Part shown: positions 9,391-18,741 of the stretch, in pieces
Layout of the letters: each line of letters starts with the position of its first letter
How positions within the stretch are numbered: the stretch's first letter is position 1
Origin: Bacteroidota bacterium
GTDB lineage: Bacteria; Bacteroidota; Ignavibacteria; UBA10030
Reading direction: 5' to 3'
DNA: 32,444 nucleotides
Assembly (NCBI GenBank): GCA_016928255.1
Contig: JAFGLB010000029.1
Location: forward strand, 1-32,444
Notes under the pieces: model-generated
The model's database searches: none
Seen by the model: the letters and a program-made list of their open reading frames with translations, nothing else
Told to the model about the DNA's origin: nothing
Translations under genes and position numbers: made by a program

Positions 9391-9855
9391 TTGTTATTCA
9401 GAAATATTAATAAAAGATATGTCCATAAAAACAATCTTGATCCGGCGGATTGCGATAAGCTGCTTTATTCTATGGACTTATCTGTTAATTTAAAAACCGC
9501 CGAAGGATCTCCCAAAGCAAATGAAATAACGGCAAAATGGACGTTCAGAAATACCTGGGACCCCGAAGTAACAATGCCGGCAGTTTTGCCTTTTGTTTTC
9601 CTGCCAAGACCCAGAAACGGATCTTATAATATCAATCCGGATAAAGCAGAATTAAAATGGACTCCCGCACGTAATGCGATAACACATAATATTTACTTCG
9701 GCAGGACTAATAAACCTGAGTTTATAAAGAACCAGAGGGATAATTTTTTTAAAGCAGGCAAATTGGAGTCAAAAACAAAATATTACTGGCGTATTGATGA
9801 AGTTACGGATACGGATACGCTCAGGGGTCCGCTCTGGAATTTTACGACAGAATGA
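9391..9855 (+). pseudogene. C-terminal remnant of a secreted protein with an FN3-like domain (possibly a lost pectate lyase-type enzyme)
   Basis: 154 aa, TTG start only, no signal peptide; FN3-like PRNGSYNINPDKAELKWTPARNAITHNIYFG...TKYYWRIDEVTDTDTLRGPLWNFTTE; begins 24 bp after kdgK stop. Confidence 0.5.
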
Positions 9856-9886
9856 AACAATTTCCTTTTTTCTATCTGTTATTTTA

Positions 9887-12550
9887 TTATGCAGTCAATC
9901 TTCTTTCCCGGAAGCGTGTCAAAATTTTTCCAATCTCATTAAGCATAAGCGGCATTAATCCCAGCAAAACAACAAATATCCATCCGTAAAAATCAAGCAT
10001 TTGCAGTTTGAATGCATCCTGCATTGCCGGGATTCCAATTACCATCAGCTGCAGCAGCAGGCCTAGAATTATTGCGCCTATCAAATACTTGTTGGATAAC
10101 ATTCCTATCTGGAAAATTGATTTTGTTCTGTTTCTGAAAGCCAATGAATAAAAAAGCTGGCATGATATTATTGTCATGAACGCCATCGTTCTTGCATAAC
10201 TTAAAATATTTTCGGGCACCGAATTATCGAACGGGTTGTATCCATGTTCGTAAAAGCCGTACCAGAAAGCAAATATAGTAAGCGCACCGATAAGTATTCC
10301 GCCCGATAAAACCCGTATACCGGCGTTATTTGCAAAGAAGCTTTCATTTGGATTCCGCGGTTTTTCTTTCATGACATCCGGATCGCCGGGATCCATGCCC
10401 AGCGCTACGGCCGGAAGAGAATCGGTTATTAAATTGATCCAGAGAAGCTGTGTGGCAATCAACGGCGCAGGCAATCCTATCAGAATAGAGAAAAACATCG
10501 ATATTACTTCTCCCAAATTACTGGTCAAAAGGAAGAGAACAGATTTTTTTATGTTGTTATAAATATTCCTTCCCTGTTCGATTGCTGAAATTATCGTGGC
10601 AAAATTATCGTCAGTCAGTATCATATCAGAGGCGCCTTTTGCTACGTCTGTCCCCGTAATTCCCATCGCAACGCCTATATCGGCGGTGTTCAGCGAAGGT
10701 GCATCATTCACACCGTCTCCTGTCATCGATACGATGTTTCCATGCGATTTAAAAGCTTTGACAATTTTTACCTTATGCTGAGGCGAAACACGCGCAAAAA
10801 CACGGAAATTACTTATGTTTTTTGTGAATTCTTCATCCGGATATTTATCGATTTCCTGGCCTGTAATGGCCTGATTTATACTTTCTGCTATATAGAGCTC
10901 GTGCGCGATTGCATAAGCGGTATTCTTATGATCGCCTGTTATCATTATAGTCGTGATACCCGCACTTTTTGCTTTTTGAATGGAAAGCTTCACCTCGTCT
11001 CTTGGCGGATCGATCATGCCTACGAGCCCGATAAGAATCAGATCCTTTTCCATCTCAGAAGGTTCGATGATTGAATCTATAGGCTTATATGCTGCAGCAA
11101 GAGTGCGAAGCGCCTGGGCGGACATTGTTTCAGTAGCGTCCGTGTAGCGTTTTTTGTGTTCATCGGTAATCGGCACTGCCTTTCCGCCTTCCAGAACATG
11201 CGTGGTAATATTCAACAGGTTGTCGATAGCTCCTTTTGTATAAACATTGAACTTCCCGTTTTCTTCTATCAGCGTAGACATCAATTTCCTGTCGGATTCA
11301 AAAGACAGCTCGCCCACACGTTCACTTCTCTCTTTTAATTTTTTACGGTCGACATCCAGGTTGTCGCCGAAAACCAGCAGTGCGATTTCTGTCGGATCGC
11401 CGGTTCCTATGCCATGTTCGTAAGTTGCATCCGAGCAAAGTATCATCGCTTTTGCAAGCATTTTTGCATCTTCTCCCCCGGGATATTCCTTTTCTGGTTC
11501 GACAGAAACATGATCTTCATTTAAATTAAAATACCTTGTCACTGTCATTTTATTTTGAGTGAGTGTACCGGTTTTATCGGAACATACTATATTAACGCAT
11601 CCCAGCGTTTCAACAGCAGGCAGTCTTTTTATAATTGCATTTCTTTTTGACATACCGGTAACACCGATGGATAAAACGACGGCGACTATGGCTGCAAGTC
11701 CTTCCGGAATCGATGCTACGGCAAGAGAAACCGCAGTTAAAAACATTTCGATTAAATCTCTGCCCTGAAGCAGGGCCACGACAAAAAATGCAACGCAGAT
11801 TGTTATAGCCAGTTTACCCAGTGATTTCCCCAGCTCGTCCAGCCTGATTTCAAGAGGCGTCGGCGGTTCTTCCATGTCGATTACATCTGCGATCTTTCCA
11901 ACCTCAGTCTTCATACCGGTCCCAACGGCAATGCCGGCACCCCGCCCGTATGTAACCAGTGTCGACATGAAAGCCGAATTAACACGATCGCCTAAAGGAG
12001 TCTGCGGATCGGTAAGCACGAGTCCGGCGTTTTTATTTGAAGGGACAGATTCACCTGTTAATGCCGACTCCTCGATTTGCAGATTTACCGATTCGATCAG
12101 GCGCAGGTCGGCTGATATGAATCTTCCCGCATCAAGGATCAGAATATCACCCGGCACTACGTATTCTGAGTTGATTTCCTTTATCCCGCCGTTCCTCTTT
12201 ACAAGGGCTTTTGGAGAAGACAATTTTTGAAGCGCTTCGATTGCCTTTCCGGCTTTTACTTCCTGCGCAACTCCAAGAACAGCATTAAGAATAATTACCA
12301 GCAGAATAATTACGGCATCAATATACTCCGACATAAAAAGCGTAATGATTACTGCAGCGAATAATACATAAATTAAAGTATCCCTCAGCTGTGCAATAAA
12401 CAGCTGGAAAACTGTCTTTTTCTTTTTGCCGTGGAGCTTGTTGGGTCCGTATTTTACAAGCCTCGCCTTTGCTTCTTCTTCAGAAAGGCCGGTTGAAGGA
12501 TTTACGTCCAGTTCTTTTATTACTTCTTCAGTCGATTTTAGAAACCACAT
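9887..12550 (-). CDS. Cation-transporting P-type ATPase, Ca2+ (SERCA/PMCA-like, P2 type)
   Basis: 887 aa; DKTGTLTQNKMT, TGES, MTGDGVNDAPSL, SIPEGL, N-terminal cation-ATPase domain. Confidence 0.93.
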   Translation of the reverse strand: MWFLKSTEEVIKELDVNPSTGLSEEEAKARLVKYGPNKLHGKKKKTVFQLFIAQLRDTLIYVLFAAVIITLFMSEYIDAVIILLVIILNAVLGVAQEVKAGKAIEALQKLSSPKALVKRNGGIKEINSEYVVPGDILILDAGRFISADLRLIESVNLQIEESALTGESVPSNKNAGLVLTDPQTPLGDRVNSAFMSTLVTYGRGAGIAVGTGMKTEVGKIADVIDMEEPPTPLEIRLDELGKSLGKLAITICVAFFVVALLQGRDLIEMFLTAVSLAVASIPEGLAAIVAVVLSIGVTGMSKRNAIIKRLPAVETLGCVNIVCSDKTGTLTQNKMTVTRYFNLNEDHVSVEPEKEYPGGEDAKMLAKAMILCSDATYEHGIGTGDPTEIALLVFGDNLDVDRKKLKERSERVGELSFESDRKLMSTLIEENGKFNVYTKGAIDNLLNITTHVLEGGKAVPITDEHKKRYTDATETMSAQALRTLAAAYKPIDSIIEPSEMEKDLILIGLVGMIDPPRDEVKLSIQKAKSAGITTIMITGDHKNTAYAIAHELYIAESINQAITGQEIDKYPDEEFTKNISNFRVFARVSPQHKVKIVKAFKSHGNIVSMTGDGVNDAPSLNTADIGVAMGITGTDVAKGASDMILTDDNFATIISAIEQGRNIYNNIKKSVLFLLTSNLGEVISMFFSILIGLPAPLIATQLLWINLITDSLPAVALGMDPGDPDVMKEKPRNPNESFFANNAGIRVLSGGILIGALTIFAFWYGFYEHGYNPFDNSVPENILSYARTMAFMTIISCQLFYSLAFRNRTKSIFQIGMLSNKYLIGAIILGLLLQLMVIGIPAMQDAFKLQMLDFYGWIFVVLLGLMPLMLNEIGKILTRFRERRLTA

Positions 12551-12642
12551 TTGAATTTCCTGTTTTTGATTCGAAACATGAAATATAACTAATATTCTCC
12601 GGCTGAAAAATGTATTGTTCGATATTTCTGCCGGGTTAGTGT

Positions 12643-12654
12643 AACAATATTGTT
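12643..12654. promoter_or_regulatory. 12-bp palindrome in a divergent intergenic region, candidate operator
   Basis: AACAATATTGTT is self-complementary; TATTGTTC is repeated at 12613-12620 and 12648-12655. Confidence 0.3.
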
Positions 12655-12726
12655 CAATTTATCGTAATATTAATGGTTTAATTTTTAAGAAGAATATTCC
12701 AACCAATTGATATAAAGGGAAAAACA

Positions 12727-14226
12727 ATGAAAATCGTCGGTATGCCGGTAATAAGTGGGATAATTATTTTAATAATTGTTGTCTCAAGCATAGGCGGTGC
12801 GCAAGGGTCAGCGGTTGTAAGGGATTCTTTGTATTCAGAAGCTCTGCAGGAAAAACGCTATTTGGAGATCTTATTGCCGGATAAGTATGAACAAAAAGCC
12901 GGTGAAAAATATGAGGTAATATATCTGCTTGACGGTGAATGGAACATTAATCTTGTACCTTTTATCCATCGTTTTGCTCAGCAGGAAAATTACCTGCCTC
13001 CTGCAATATTTGTCGGATTACCCAATACATATAATAACGGAGTTAACCAGCGCGACCGCGACTTTCTGCCTGCAAACGGCGCGGATAAATTTCTGGATTT
13101 TCTCAGGAAAGAAGTCATTCCTTATATCGGAAAAAAATATTCAACGAACGGCGACCGTACATTGTTCGGGCATTCGTACGGCGGACTTTTTGTAGCGTAT
13201 ACTTTTTTAACCGATCACCGGCTTTTTAATGCTTACCTGGCTTCTGATCCGGCTTTTCACTGGAACAACGGTTTTATACTGAACTATGCAAAAGAAAGAC
13301 TGCCTAAAATATCCGGAGAAAATAAATTGTTCTGGATCGACGGTATTCAATCGACTTATAAATATATGGGAATAGATATTATGGATTCCGTTTTTAAAGA
13401 GCTGGCCCCGAAAGACCTGCATTGGAAAATTGCTCTCTATCCGAATGAAACACATAACTCAGTAAGGCTGAAAGGCGTATATGACGGATTGAAATTCTTT
13501 TATGATGGATTCAGCATCTCCAGAGTTAATTTTCATCCTATGAATGGAATCGCACTAAAAGAAAAACCGTTTGGAGTATTTGTTTTTGGCAACGCACAAG
13601 TACGTTATACAATTGACGGTACAGATCCATCCATAATGTCGGCAAAAGCAGATTCAATAATAACACTCCCGGGTCCAGTTGAGTTAAAAGCCAGGTCTTT
13701 TAACGTACGCGGTGCAAATAAAGAAATAACAACCGGTAATTTTAGAGAAGGAAAAGCTTTTAAAGCACGTTCAAAGCCGGGCGGAGTAAGGCCGGGCGGA
13801 TTAAACTATTCATACTTCAGGGGGGAATGGGACACACTGCCTGATTTCAGCAGGCTTACGCCGGTGCATTCGGGACACGTAGATTCGACGTTTAACCTGG
13901 AAAACATGCCCGATAAGTTGAATTTCGGAATTGTCATGGATGGTTTTCTGGAGATACGGAAAGAGGGATATTATATATTCACATTGGATTCGGATGACGG
14001 TGCAAGAATTTGTATTAATGATGAACCGATACTCACTTACGACGGTTTGCATGGCATGGGTAATACACACACTTATATGCTGCCGTTGAAAAAAGGATTT
14101 TATCCGATTCATGTAGAATATTTTCAGAAGGGCGGAGGGAAAGGATTTGATGTGCGCTATGTACCTCCCGGGCAGAAACAACCGCAGCCGATGCCTATTC
14201 CATTTGAGACGCTTTACAGCAGGTAA
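12727..14226 (+). CDS. Secreted esterase (esterase D/Fes-like alpha/beta hydrolase) with chitobiase-like C-domain and PA14 domain
   Basis: Signal peptide; nucleophile motif TLFGHSYGGLF; NETHNSV; VRYTIDGTDPS (CHB_HEX_C-like); PA14-like YSYFRGEWDTLPDF...DSDDGARICINDEPI...FQKGGGKGFDVRYVPPG. Confidence 0.85.
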   Translation: MKIVGMPVISGIIILIIVVSSIGGAQGSAVVRDSLYSEALQEKRYLEILLPDKYEQKAGEKYEVIYLLDGEWNINLVPFIHRFAQQENYLPPAIFVGLPNTYNNGVNQRDRDFLPANGADKFLDFLRKEVIPYIGKKYSTNGDRTLFGHSYGGLFVAYTFLTDHRLFNAYLASDPAFHWNNGFILNYAKERLPKISGENKLFWIDGIQSTYKYMGIDIMDSVFKELAPKDLHWKIALYPNETHNSVRLKGVYDGLKFFYDGFSISRVNFHPMNGIALKEKPFGVFVFGNAQVRYTIDGTDPSIMSAKADSIITLPGPVELKARSFNVRGANKEITTGNFREGKAFKARSKPGGVRPGGLNYSYFRGEWDTLPDFSRLTPVHSGHVDSTFNLENMPDKLNFGIVMDGFLEIRKEGYYIFTLDSDDGARICINDEPILTYDGLHGMGNTHTYMLPLKKGFYPIHVEYFQKGGGKGFDVRYVPPGQKQPQPMPIPFETLYSR

Positions 14227-14258
14227 TGCGACGAACTGGGATCAAGTTTCTATCAATA

Positions 14259-14285
14259 AAAAGGCCGGTAAATAACCGGCCTTTT
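14259..14285 (+). terminator. Rho-independent terminator
   Basis: AAAAGGCCGGT-AAATA-ACCGGCCTTTT, 11-bp perfect stem with 5-nt loop. Confidence 0.85.
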
Positions 14286-14324
14286 ATGTTTGGAGATAAA
14301 AAAAATCGAAATCCAAGTTTAGAA

Positions 14325-14354
14325 TTACAATTCCATGATTAATTATGATATAAT
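14325..14354 (+). promoter_or_regulatory. Putative sigma-70-like promoter of the ABC/LolA-like operon
   Basis: TTACAA (14325-14330), 18-bp spacer, TATAAT (14349-14354). Confidence 0.45.
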
Positions 14355-14397
14355 ACAAAAGTTAGTTACATTTTTCGGAATTATTGAAGGAAAGCTT

Positions 14398-15093
14398 ATG
14401 AGTTTAATCCATTTAGAAAACATCGAGAAAGTCTACGACACGGGAGAAATTCCCGTGCAGGCATTGAGAAGTATCAATCTTGAAATTCAGACGAAAACAT
14501 TTGTGTCGTTCATCGGTCCGTCGGGCAGCGGAAAAACAACGCTTCTCAATATAATCGGATGCCTGGATAAGCCTACCGATGGGAAGGTGTTTGTAAACAA
14601 TATTGATGTGGGGATGTTGAACCGCGCTGAGTCGGCAGTTTTTCGTGCAAAGACAATCGGATTCGTGTTTCAGAATTTTAATCTTATTCCTGTCTTGACA
14701 GTGTATGAGAACGTTGAGTACCCGCTTCTTATGCTCGGCCGGATTCCGCTTAAGGAACGACGCAGCCGAGTGTTGCGATTACTGGAAAAGGTAGGTATGA
14801 CAGATCAAAAAGATAAATATCCAAACAAGATTTCCGGAGGGCAAAAGCAGCGTGTTGCTGTTGCCCGGGCATTGGTAACTAACCCCCAAATTGTTCTTGC
14901 AGACGAACCTACTGCTAATCTTGACCATACATCTGCATTCAAAATTATTTCTATCATGCACGAGATGACGAACGAATTCGGCACAACATTCATCTTTTCC
15001 ACGCATGATCCGAAGATTGTCGGCGAAGCAGAAATCCTGTACACGCTGGAAGACGGCGCTATCGTCAACACGGAACAGAGAAAGGCAGTATGA
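14398..15093 (+). CDS. ABC transporter ATP-binding protein (LolD/MacB-like)
   Basis: Walker A GPSGSGKTT, signature ISGGQKQRVAVARAL, Walker B IVLADEPTANLD. ORF track starts at 14335, but MSLIHLENIEKVY at 14398 is the better start. Confidence 0.93.
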   Translation: MSLIHLENIEKVYDTGEIPVQALRSINLEIQTKTFVSFIGPSGSGKTTLLNIIGCLDKPTDGKVFVNNIDVGMLNRAESAVFRAKTIGFVFQNFNLIPVLTVYENVEYPLLMLGRIPLKERRSRVLRLLEKVGMTDQKDKYPNKISGGQKQRVAVARALVTNPQIVLADEPTANLDHTSAFKIISIMHEMTNEFGTTFIFSTHDPKIVGEAEILYTLEDGAIVNTEQRKAV

Positions 15094-16328
15094 AAATGAG
15101 AAACCTGATTATTATTGCATTCCGTAATTTATTCCGAAACAAGCGGCGGACAATTCTTACTTCATCATTGATTGCGTTTGGTGTTGTACTTGTTGTGGTA
15201 TTCGGAGGGCTGGCGATTTCATTCAAATCGCAAATGATCGGCATATTGACGAATACGGCAATGGGCGACCTGCAAATCCACAGGAAGGGATATGTCGAGT
15301 CCATAGACAACCAGCCGCTTCACCTTACTCTTTCAGGAACAGAACTGGCAGATGTTGAAAAAATGCTGAACGGCATGCCGGAAGTTGCGTCGTACAGCCC
15401 CCGTATCAAATTTGGTGCGATGATCAGCAATTATGCTCAAACATCCAATATCCGTCTGAGTGCAGTATATCCTGAAATGGAAAACCGCACTGTATCGGAA
15501 TTAATAAAGCGTATTAAAGGGCAAATCACAAGTCCAGATGAATTTCTTAAACCGGGGGAAATACTGGTGCCTGAGAATCTTATGAAAGGGCTTTCACTAA
15601 AAATTGGCGATGAAATTGTCCTGGTCGCTACGAATAAGGATGGGTCGGTTAATGCTGTAACACTGCGTATTGCTGCGGTTATGGAAAATGTCTTCGGGCC
15701 TTCCGGAAAGGACGGTTATATACACATACAGGACGGCCAGACACTTTTACGTATGGATCAGCCGGAAATAGTCGAAATTGCTGTTCACCTGCAAAAGTTT
15801 GACCGGTTAAACGGCGTATTCGAACAATTAATGAAGGAATCCGATCAGCCGGAATCTTCGATTGAAGTGCATACTTGGGAGCAACTTTCTCCTTTTTCCA
15901 GCATCACACGAATAGTTGATCTTTTAATTCTGGTTGTAAAATTTATTTTGATATCTATTGTTTTAGTCAGCATTCTCAATATTATGACAATGTCGGTCTA
16001 TGAAAGAATAAGTGAAATCGGGACTATCGCAGCAATCGGTACGCCTCCTAGCCGGATTCTATCCCTTTTCTTGATTGAAGGATTCGCGATCGGATTATTA
16101 AGTACTTTTGGAGGCATCGTTATTGGAATAGGCACACTGTCGCTTATGAATTTAACCAGAATTGATTTCACTTTCGGCCAAATGGATATTTCTTTAGCAC
16201 CAGGCATTCCGGCCGGCGAAGTTTTTTGGATTGCCGTTATAGTTATGTTCGTTTCGCTGTTTGCCGGATTTCACCCTGCTTACAAGGCATCTAAGATGGA
16301 GCCTGTCGATGCTCTGGGGCATGTGTAA
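15090..16328 (+). CDS. ABC transporter permease (FtsX/MacB/LolC-E family)
   Basis: N-terminal AFRNLFRNKRRTILTSSLIAFGV, MacB-like periplasmic domain, C-terminal FtsX segment; ATGA overlap with the ATPase gene. Confidence 0.92.
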   Translation: MKMRNLIIIAFRNLFRNKRRTILTSSLIAFGVVLVVVFGGLAISFKSQMIGILTNTAMGDLQIHRKGYVESIDNQPLHLTLSGTELADVEKMLNGMPEVASYSPRIKFGAMISNYAQTSNIRLSAVYPEMENRTVSELIKRIKGQITSPDEFLKPGEILVPENLMKGLSLKIGDEIVLVATNKDGSVNAVTLRIAAVMENVFGPSGKDGYIHIQDGQTLLRMDQPEIVEIAVHLQKFDRLNGVFEQLMKESDQPESSIEVHTWEQLSPFSSITRIVDLLILVVKFILISIVLVSILNIMTMSVYERISEIGTIAAIGTPPSRILSLFLIEGFAIGLLSTFGGIVIGIGTLSLMNLTRIDFTFGQMDISLAPGIPAGEVFWIAVIVMFVSLFAGFHPAYKASKMEPVDALGHV

Positions 16329-16347
16329 TGATAACAATAATGCGAGA

Positions 16348-17097
16348 ATGAAAAGTGAGAAGGTTATGAAAATTATATCATTGTTATTCGCTGCGGCTCT
16401 ACTTGTTTTTGACGCGAAAGCGCAGGACGCCAACAAACTTCTTAAAGAAATAGACGAAAATCTCATGCCGGAATCGTATGAGGCAACCCGGAAAATTATT
16501 AATGAAGAACCAAACGGCGCTAAAAAGGAATTTATATTTTATACGGTAAAAAAGGGAAAAGATAGGATTGCAATGCTTTACCTTCTGCCGGCAAGTGAAA
16601 AAGGGCGTTCCACATTACGGCTGGGAGAAAACATGTGGCTGTATATACCGAGCGCAAATAAGCCTATCCGTATTACAAGCCTGCAATCCGTAGTAGGCGG
16701 TGTGTTTAACAACGCAGACATTATGCAATTGGAATATTCGGAAGAGTATGACGCCGAATTTGCCGATGGAACAGCTGAAGAATATATCCTCGATTTGAAA
16801 GCGAAATACAAAACGGTGGCATATAATAAGCTCAGGATGTGGATTACAAAAGACAAAAAAATTCTGCGGAAAGTTGAAGCATACTCCGCCAGCGGCATGC
16901 TTATTAAGACATTGGAGTTTAAAGCTGATAAAAAATTCGGCGGCGGTTTGATTCGCCCTTCCATAATCGAAACGTACAGCCCGTTATTCAAAGGGTATCG
17001 TTCGTTCATGATTTACCAGACTGTCAGGAAACGGCAGTTCCCCGATGAAGTATTTTCGCTGAATTTTATGGGGCGATTGGGAGATTTGCGGAAATGA
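16348..17097 (+). CDS. Outer-membrane lipoprotein-sorting protein (LolA-like fold)
   Basis: Signal peptide; GENMWLYIPSANKPIRITSLQSVVGGVFNNADIMQLEYSEEYDAEF typical of LolA-like sorting proteins. ORF track extends to 16261, inside the permease gene. Confidence 0.83.
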   Translation: MKSEKVMKIISLLFAAALLVFDAKAQDANKLLKEIDENLMPESYEATRKIINEEPNGAKKEFIFYTVKKGKDRIAMLYLLPASEKGRSTLRLGENMWLYIPSANKPIRITSLQSVVGGVFNNADIMQLEYSEEYDAEFADGTAEEYILDLKAKYKTVAYNKLRMWITKDKKILRKVEAYSASGMLIKTLEFKADKKFGGGLIRPSIIETYSPLFKGYRSFMIYQTVRKRQFPDEVFSLNFMGRLGDLRK

Positions 17098-18374
17098 AAT
17101 TGTCCCAAAGGTTTATTTTTGTTTTATTGGCGGCCTTCTCGGTTATTGCATATGGACAGGAAGAAGATATTTCGGAGTTGCCGTCGGAGGAAGAAAATAA
17201 ACTTGAGTGGAGCGGCAATCTTGATGTAAAGTATACACTGTTCCACATGGACCGTAACTCACCGCAGTATATACTTCAATTTTTGAAAGACAGCCCCTCG
17301 TCGTCTCTGCTCTCGCAGTACAGGTTGGAACCTTATCTAAACGCAGAATACCGTACAGCAGATATGGGGCTGATTTTAAAAACACATGCAAGCTATTACA
17401 GTGACAAGAATTCAAGTTTTGATTTATTCGAGGCATACGGCAGTTTCAATCCATCGTTCAATACAACACTGCAGGCAGGAAAACGGACGTACAGCTGGGG
17501 AAAAGGATACGCTTTTAATCCGGCAGGTTTTGTTAATCCGGTTAAGGATCCGGAGAATCCGGAACTTGCACAGGCGGGTTTATTATCGGCTAACTTTGAG
17601 TACATAAAGAGTTTTTCGTCAATTGCTCTGCAAAGCTTTTCTTTTCTCGCTGTCATAATTCCACCTTCGGATATTGCCGGTGCACAATTCGGAGAAATAA
17701 AAAATACATCAATCGCATTAAAGTCTTACTTTCTGCTTTGGGATACAGATATCGACTTGATTGCATATTACAGTGCAGATAAACCGAAGCGATTTGGATT
17801 TGATTTTGCGCGAAACCTTCAGGAAAATATCGAAATTCATGGAGAGCTGAGCTGCAGCCAGGATATGGAGCGGTGCACAATTATCGACGGAGCACCCGTC
17901 GTTAAAACAGCCGACAGGATTTCTTATCTCTTGGGATTTCGTTTTCTTCATTCATCAAATACGACTATAATAGCTGAATACTATCATAACGGCCCCGGGC
18001 TTAATAAAAGTGAATTTTTGCAATATACCGATTTTTTGAACACCGGTGCCGGCGCATCTGACACAGTTATTAGACAACAGATATCAGGCATCAATCAAAT
18101 GTATTTCAAAGGAAGCACTTTGATGCAAGAATATCTTTATGTGAAAATTATACATCCCGAGCCGTTTTACTGGCTCTACTTTACTCCGTCTCTTTATACG
18201 ATTTACAACATATCGGATAATAGTTTTCTTTTATCGCTGCAGATGAGCTTCAAGCCTATTACAAACACAGAATTCATTTTTTGGACCACACTGCTTGGCG
18301 GAAGCGGTACAACAGAATATGGAGGGAAGCAGGTACAGGAAAGAATAGAGCTTTGGATGAGGTTATTCTTTTAA
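17094..18374 (+). CDS. Predicted outer-membrane beta-barrel protein (DUF1302/alginate-export-like appearance)
   Basis: Signal peptide; alternating amphipathic strands; GKRTYSWGKGYAFNPAGFVNPVKDPENP; terminal aromatic (RLFF); ATGA overlap with upstream gene. Confidence 0.65.
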   Translation: MKLSQRFIFVLLAAFSVIAYGQEEDISELPSEEENKLEWSGNLDVKYTLFHMDRNSPQYILQFLKDSPSSSLLSQYRLEPYLNAEYRTADMGLILKTHASYYSDKNSSFDLFEAYGSFNPSFNTTLQAGKRTYSWGKGYAFNPAGFVNPVKDPENPELAQAGLLSANFEYIKSFSSIALQSFSFLAVIIPPSDIAGAQFGEIKNTSIALKSYFLLWDTDIDLIAYYSADKPKRFGFDFARNLQENIEIHGELSCSQDMERCTIIDGAPVVKTADRISYLLGFRFLHSSNTTIIAEYYHNGPGLNKSEFLQYTDFLNTGAGASDTVIRQQISGINQMYFKGSTLMQEYLYVKIIHPEPFYWLYFTPSLYTIYNISDNSFLLSLQMSFKPITNTEFIFWTTLLGGSGTTEYGGKQVQERIELWMRLFF

Positions 18375-18621
18375 GCAAAAAGTGTTAATACATCGGTACA
18401 TTTAAAAAAAAATTAAGAAAAATATCCGCGTCAATGAATGGCGGTTTGTAAGCTTATAAATTGCAGAGCTGTAGATATACAGTCTATGGGGGACTGTTTT
18501 GATTAGACAGTTTCAAAAAGAGATCGATTGCAGTTATTATTAGTTTTTCGTAATTTTAATTGAGAAATTAAAGTATACAGCAAGTATTGCTTGCTGACAA
18601 AAGCCAGGTTAACAAGAATAT

Positions 18622-18734
18622 TGGGGGTAAAGCGATATCATCCTCTCCCCAACGATATCGCGGGCTAACGAATAGGTTCATTGAATCTATTGAGTTGCAC
18701 CACTGTGATGGCGCGCGGTGGTTGTTTACCCCCA
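18622..18734 (+). ncRNA. Candidate structured RNA or DNA element: long closing helix enclosing three hairpins
   Basis: TGGGGGTAAA (18622-18631) pairs with TTTACCCCCA (18725-18734); inside, GCGATATC/GATATCGC (18632-18639/18654-18661), AATAGGTT/AATCTATT (18671-18678/18684-18691, one G-T), ACCAC/GTGGT (18699-18703/18718-18722). Confidence 0.45.
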
Positions 18735-18741
18735 CCCCTTT

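Noticed and set aside
9887-12550. Plus-strand ORFs inside the ATPase (10371-10562, 10742-11074, 11874-12230 and others)
   Set aside because: Antisense shadow ORFs over a strongly conserved P-type ATPase; no domain support.
18480-18500. Small hairpin ACAGTC...GACTGT after the barrel gene
   Set aside because: Only a 6-bp stem with weak T-rich tail; not enough to call a terminator.
18622-18734. tRNA-like cloverleaf
   Set aside because: Overall shape is a closing helix with three arms, but arm lengths (10, 8, 8, 5 bp) and loops do not fit tRNA and no CCA end or T-loop consensus is present.
18661-18734. Integron attC-like site (CTAACGA motif)
   Set aside because: No matching GTTRRRY partner in the right position and no integrase seen nearby.
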